Source: Lutraria lutraria (lineage: Eukaryota; Mollusca; Bivalvia; Venerida; Mactridae). Taken from it: 64,000 nt of DNA. The notes beneath the pieces are model-generated. The model had not been told where the DNA came from and ran no database searches. It worked only from the letters and a program-made list of their open reading frames with translations. Of the stretch, positions 62,771-64,000 are shown piece by piece. How positions within the stretch are numbered: position 1 is the first letter of the stretch; every line of letters starts with the position of its first letter. A program made the position numbers and the translations under genes. The stretch is from contig OZ026833.1 of the NCBI GenBank assembly GCA_964023205.1, positions 33,010,830-33,074,829 of the forward strand, given 5' to 3'.

Positions 62771-64000
62771 ATGGCGCAGTCGGTTAAAGCGTCGGACATT
62801 GAAAGCTTTCGAGACAGGCAGACTTTTTGTGGCGGGTTCGAGGCCGGCCACGGATCTTTTTTTTATTTTTATTTTTCGTTCGTTAGCGTTATACAGGCTT
62901 CAAAACATTCCGCAAACACTTGGCGTTTGTTTCTTGAAATTAAATTAAATAGAAACAGTGTATTTTGTACGTTTTGCATTAATTAATATTCATTTCTGCA
63001 ATAATAGCGATGTTAATCGCATTTCACGTGGGGTTACTGTAACGAAACCAGCCGTATGACTTTAGTTTGATATATTGCGCTATGTACCAATCAAGGCTGC
63101 TGCATTGTGTTATCATTGCGTGTTGGGTTATTGTCGTTGGCGTCAATATGCATATGGTACGTACGTATCTTACTGTGAATTTCATAAGCAGCGCGTGTGT
63201 TAAAGTAACAATTTGTTTTAATATCAATTATATAGAGACTGAACATGTACGGTTACATATGTATGTAAGTCGGAGCGTGTGTTAAAGTAACCATTTATTT
63301 TAATATCAATTATAAAGAGACTGAACATGTACGGTTACGTATGTATGTAAGTCGGACACATGGTGAATCAGTATACATATAATTAGTTGAGTAAGTATAA
63401 TAGTATGTTAGTGCATGTACATTGATGTGCTTGCATTACCGAATTGCATTTATTTAAAAACTATCAGTCTGAGAATAGTGGAACCGACTAATCGCAGAAC
63501 AATTCCAAATTGAATGAGGGAGACCAGGCACCGCATTGAAATTGTGTTTCATATATTTGCGAACTTAACAAATTAAGAATGTAAGTAAGCATGTGCGGAG
63601 AGATCTGTCCCACTGATTTGGGGGCCGTCTTGTGTCAAACACCCCCTACGCCCCATGCTAGGTAGGAACTATATAAGCGTGGGTGTGTGAAAGAAGACGA
63701 CTTCATTGAAATGGCATTCCTTCGTTTCACATTCTCAGATTGCATTCAGTCGAGTAGATTTAAACTTGGTAATATGCGATAATTTTTATCACACCCTGAA
63801 GGTAACGAACACGCATAAACATGCATCATCGATCGACAAAGGGAAATAACCCACTTACGTATAGGAAACGCACCCGTCGAGCATATAGGACACCAAGGGA
63901 ACTGGATGTTTTGGTCATATATCTATGTTTGTCTCTTATATTAATTTCTGCTATCGTAAAACTTGCCAAGTTTACAGTAATTTGAAACTACTCAAGCGAA
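62771..64000 (+). repeat. Satellite unit 43 (cut by window end)
   Basis: Two subrepeats at 63194-63357, as in unit 41, confirming the 40-41/42-43 dimer. Private TATATTGCGC and TAACCATTTA. Confidence 0.95.

Larger units (their letters stand above)
52884..64000 (+). repeat. Satellite array, right arm (units 35b-43)
   Basis: The same 1,369-bp satellite resumes exactly where the retrotransposon interrupted it and runs past the window edge. Removing the element and one 4-bp duplication restores unit 35 to 1,369 bp. The right arm carries its own diagnostic bases, for example CTTGAAATT in place of CTTGCAATT and ACAGTGTATT in place of ACAGCGTATT. These appear in units 36-43 and are absent to the left of the element. 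Confidence 0.98.

Noticed and set aside
1..64000. 5S rRNA, U1/U2/U6 snRNA or histone gene array
   Set aside because: Unit size would suit such arrays, but I find none of the conserved 5S, U1, U2 or U6 sequences and no histone coding frame or histone 3' stem-loop.
1..64000. Assembly artefact from repeated reads
   Set aside because: Units carry ordered private variants, indels and different subrepeat numbers, which argues for real separate copies, though exact copy number and the identical-looking dimers still depend on long-read support.

Overview
The window is eukaryotic, not prokaryotic. It is almost entirely one head-to-tail satellite array with a unit of about 1,369 bp, interrupted once by a 4,679-bp LTR retrotransposon. 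No host protein-coding gene is visible. The most likely source is an animal, perhaps an aquatic invertebrate such as a mollusc. This rests on the Gag type (PNMA-like Ty3/gypsy) and on RNA polymerase III type-2 promoter elements in the satellite; the species cannot be fixed from sequence alone.

Layout: bases 1-48204 are the left arm of the array. Bases 48205-52883 are the retrotransposon. Bases 52884-64000 are the right arm. All units point the same way. I number units from each occurrence of the tRNA-like box start (ATGGCGCAG): 43 occurrences, plus the tail of an earlier unit (unit 0) at the left edge. Most units are 1,367-1,370 bp. Exceptions are 1,373 and 1,445 bp (small indels, or one extra 82-bp subrepeat), 1,287 bp (one subrepeat fewer) and 720 bp (649-bp deletion).

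Each unit carries, in order: (i) a tRNA-derived element with A box, B box and a T7-8 terminator, about 30 bp downstream of a TATATAA; (ii) a short GCGAT/ATCGC hairpin; (iii) two adjacent 10-bp palindromes; (iv) an internal array of two to four 82-bp subrepeats whose last copy is always a diverged 'end' form; (v) a G5...C5 segment; (vi) a second TATATAA followed by an inverted repeat and a small AT hairpin; (vii) about 230 bp in which I see nothing. Single-base variants are shared by units two or three apart, so the array is organised in higher-order repeats (dimers of 2,738, 2,818 and 2,655 bp and a trimer of 4,107 bp). It falls into variant blocks: units 0-6, 7-21, 22-34 and 36-43.

The retrotransposon has two 361-bp LTRs differing at two positions, a TATA target-site duplication, a PBS, a G-rich polypurine tract, an intact 343-codon gag and a C-terminal integrase remnant. 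Protease, reverse transcriptase, RNase H and the integrase core are missing. It is therefore a young, gag-only, non-autonomous derivative. It landed in the second TATA motif of unit 35. The 3' end of its LTR shares an 11-bp string with the satellite target, and it lies at the border between two variant families of the satellite.
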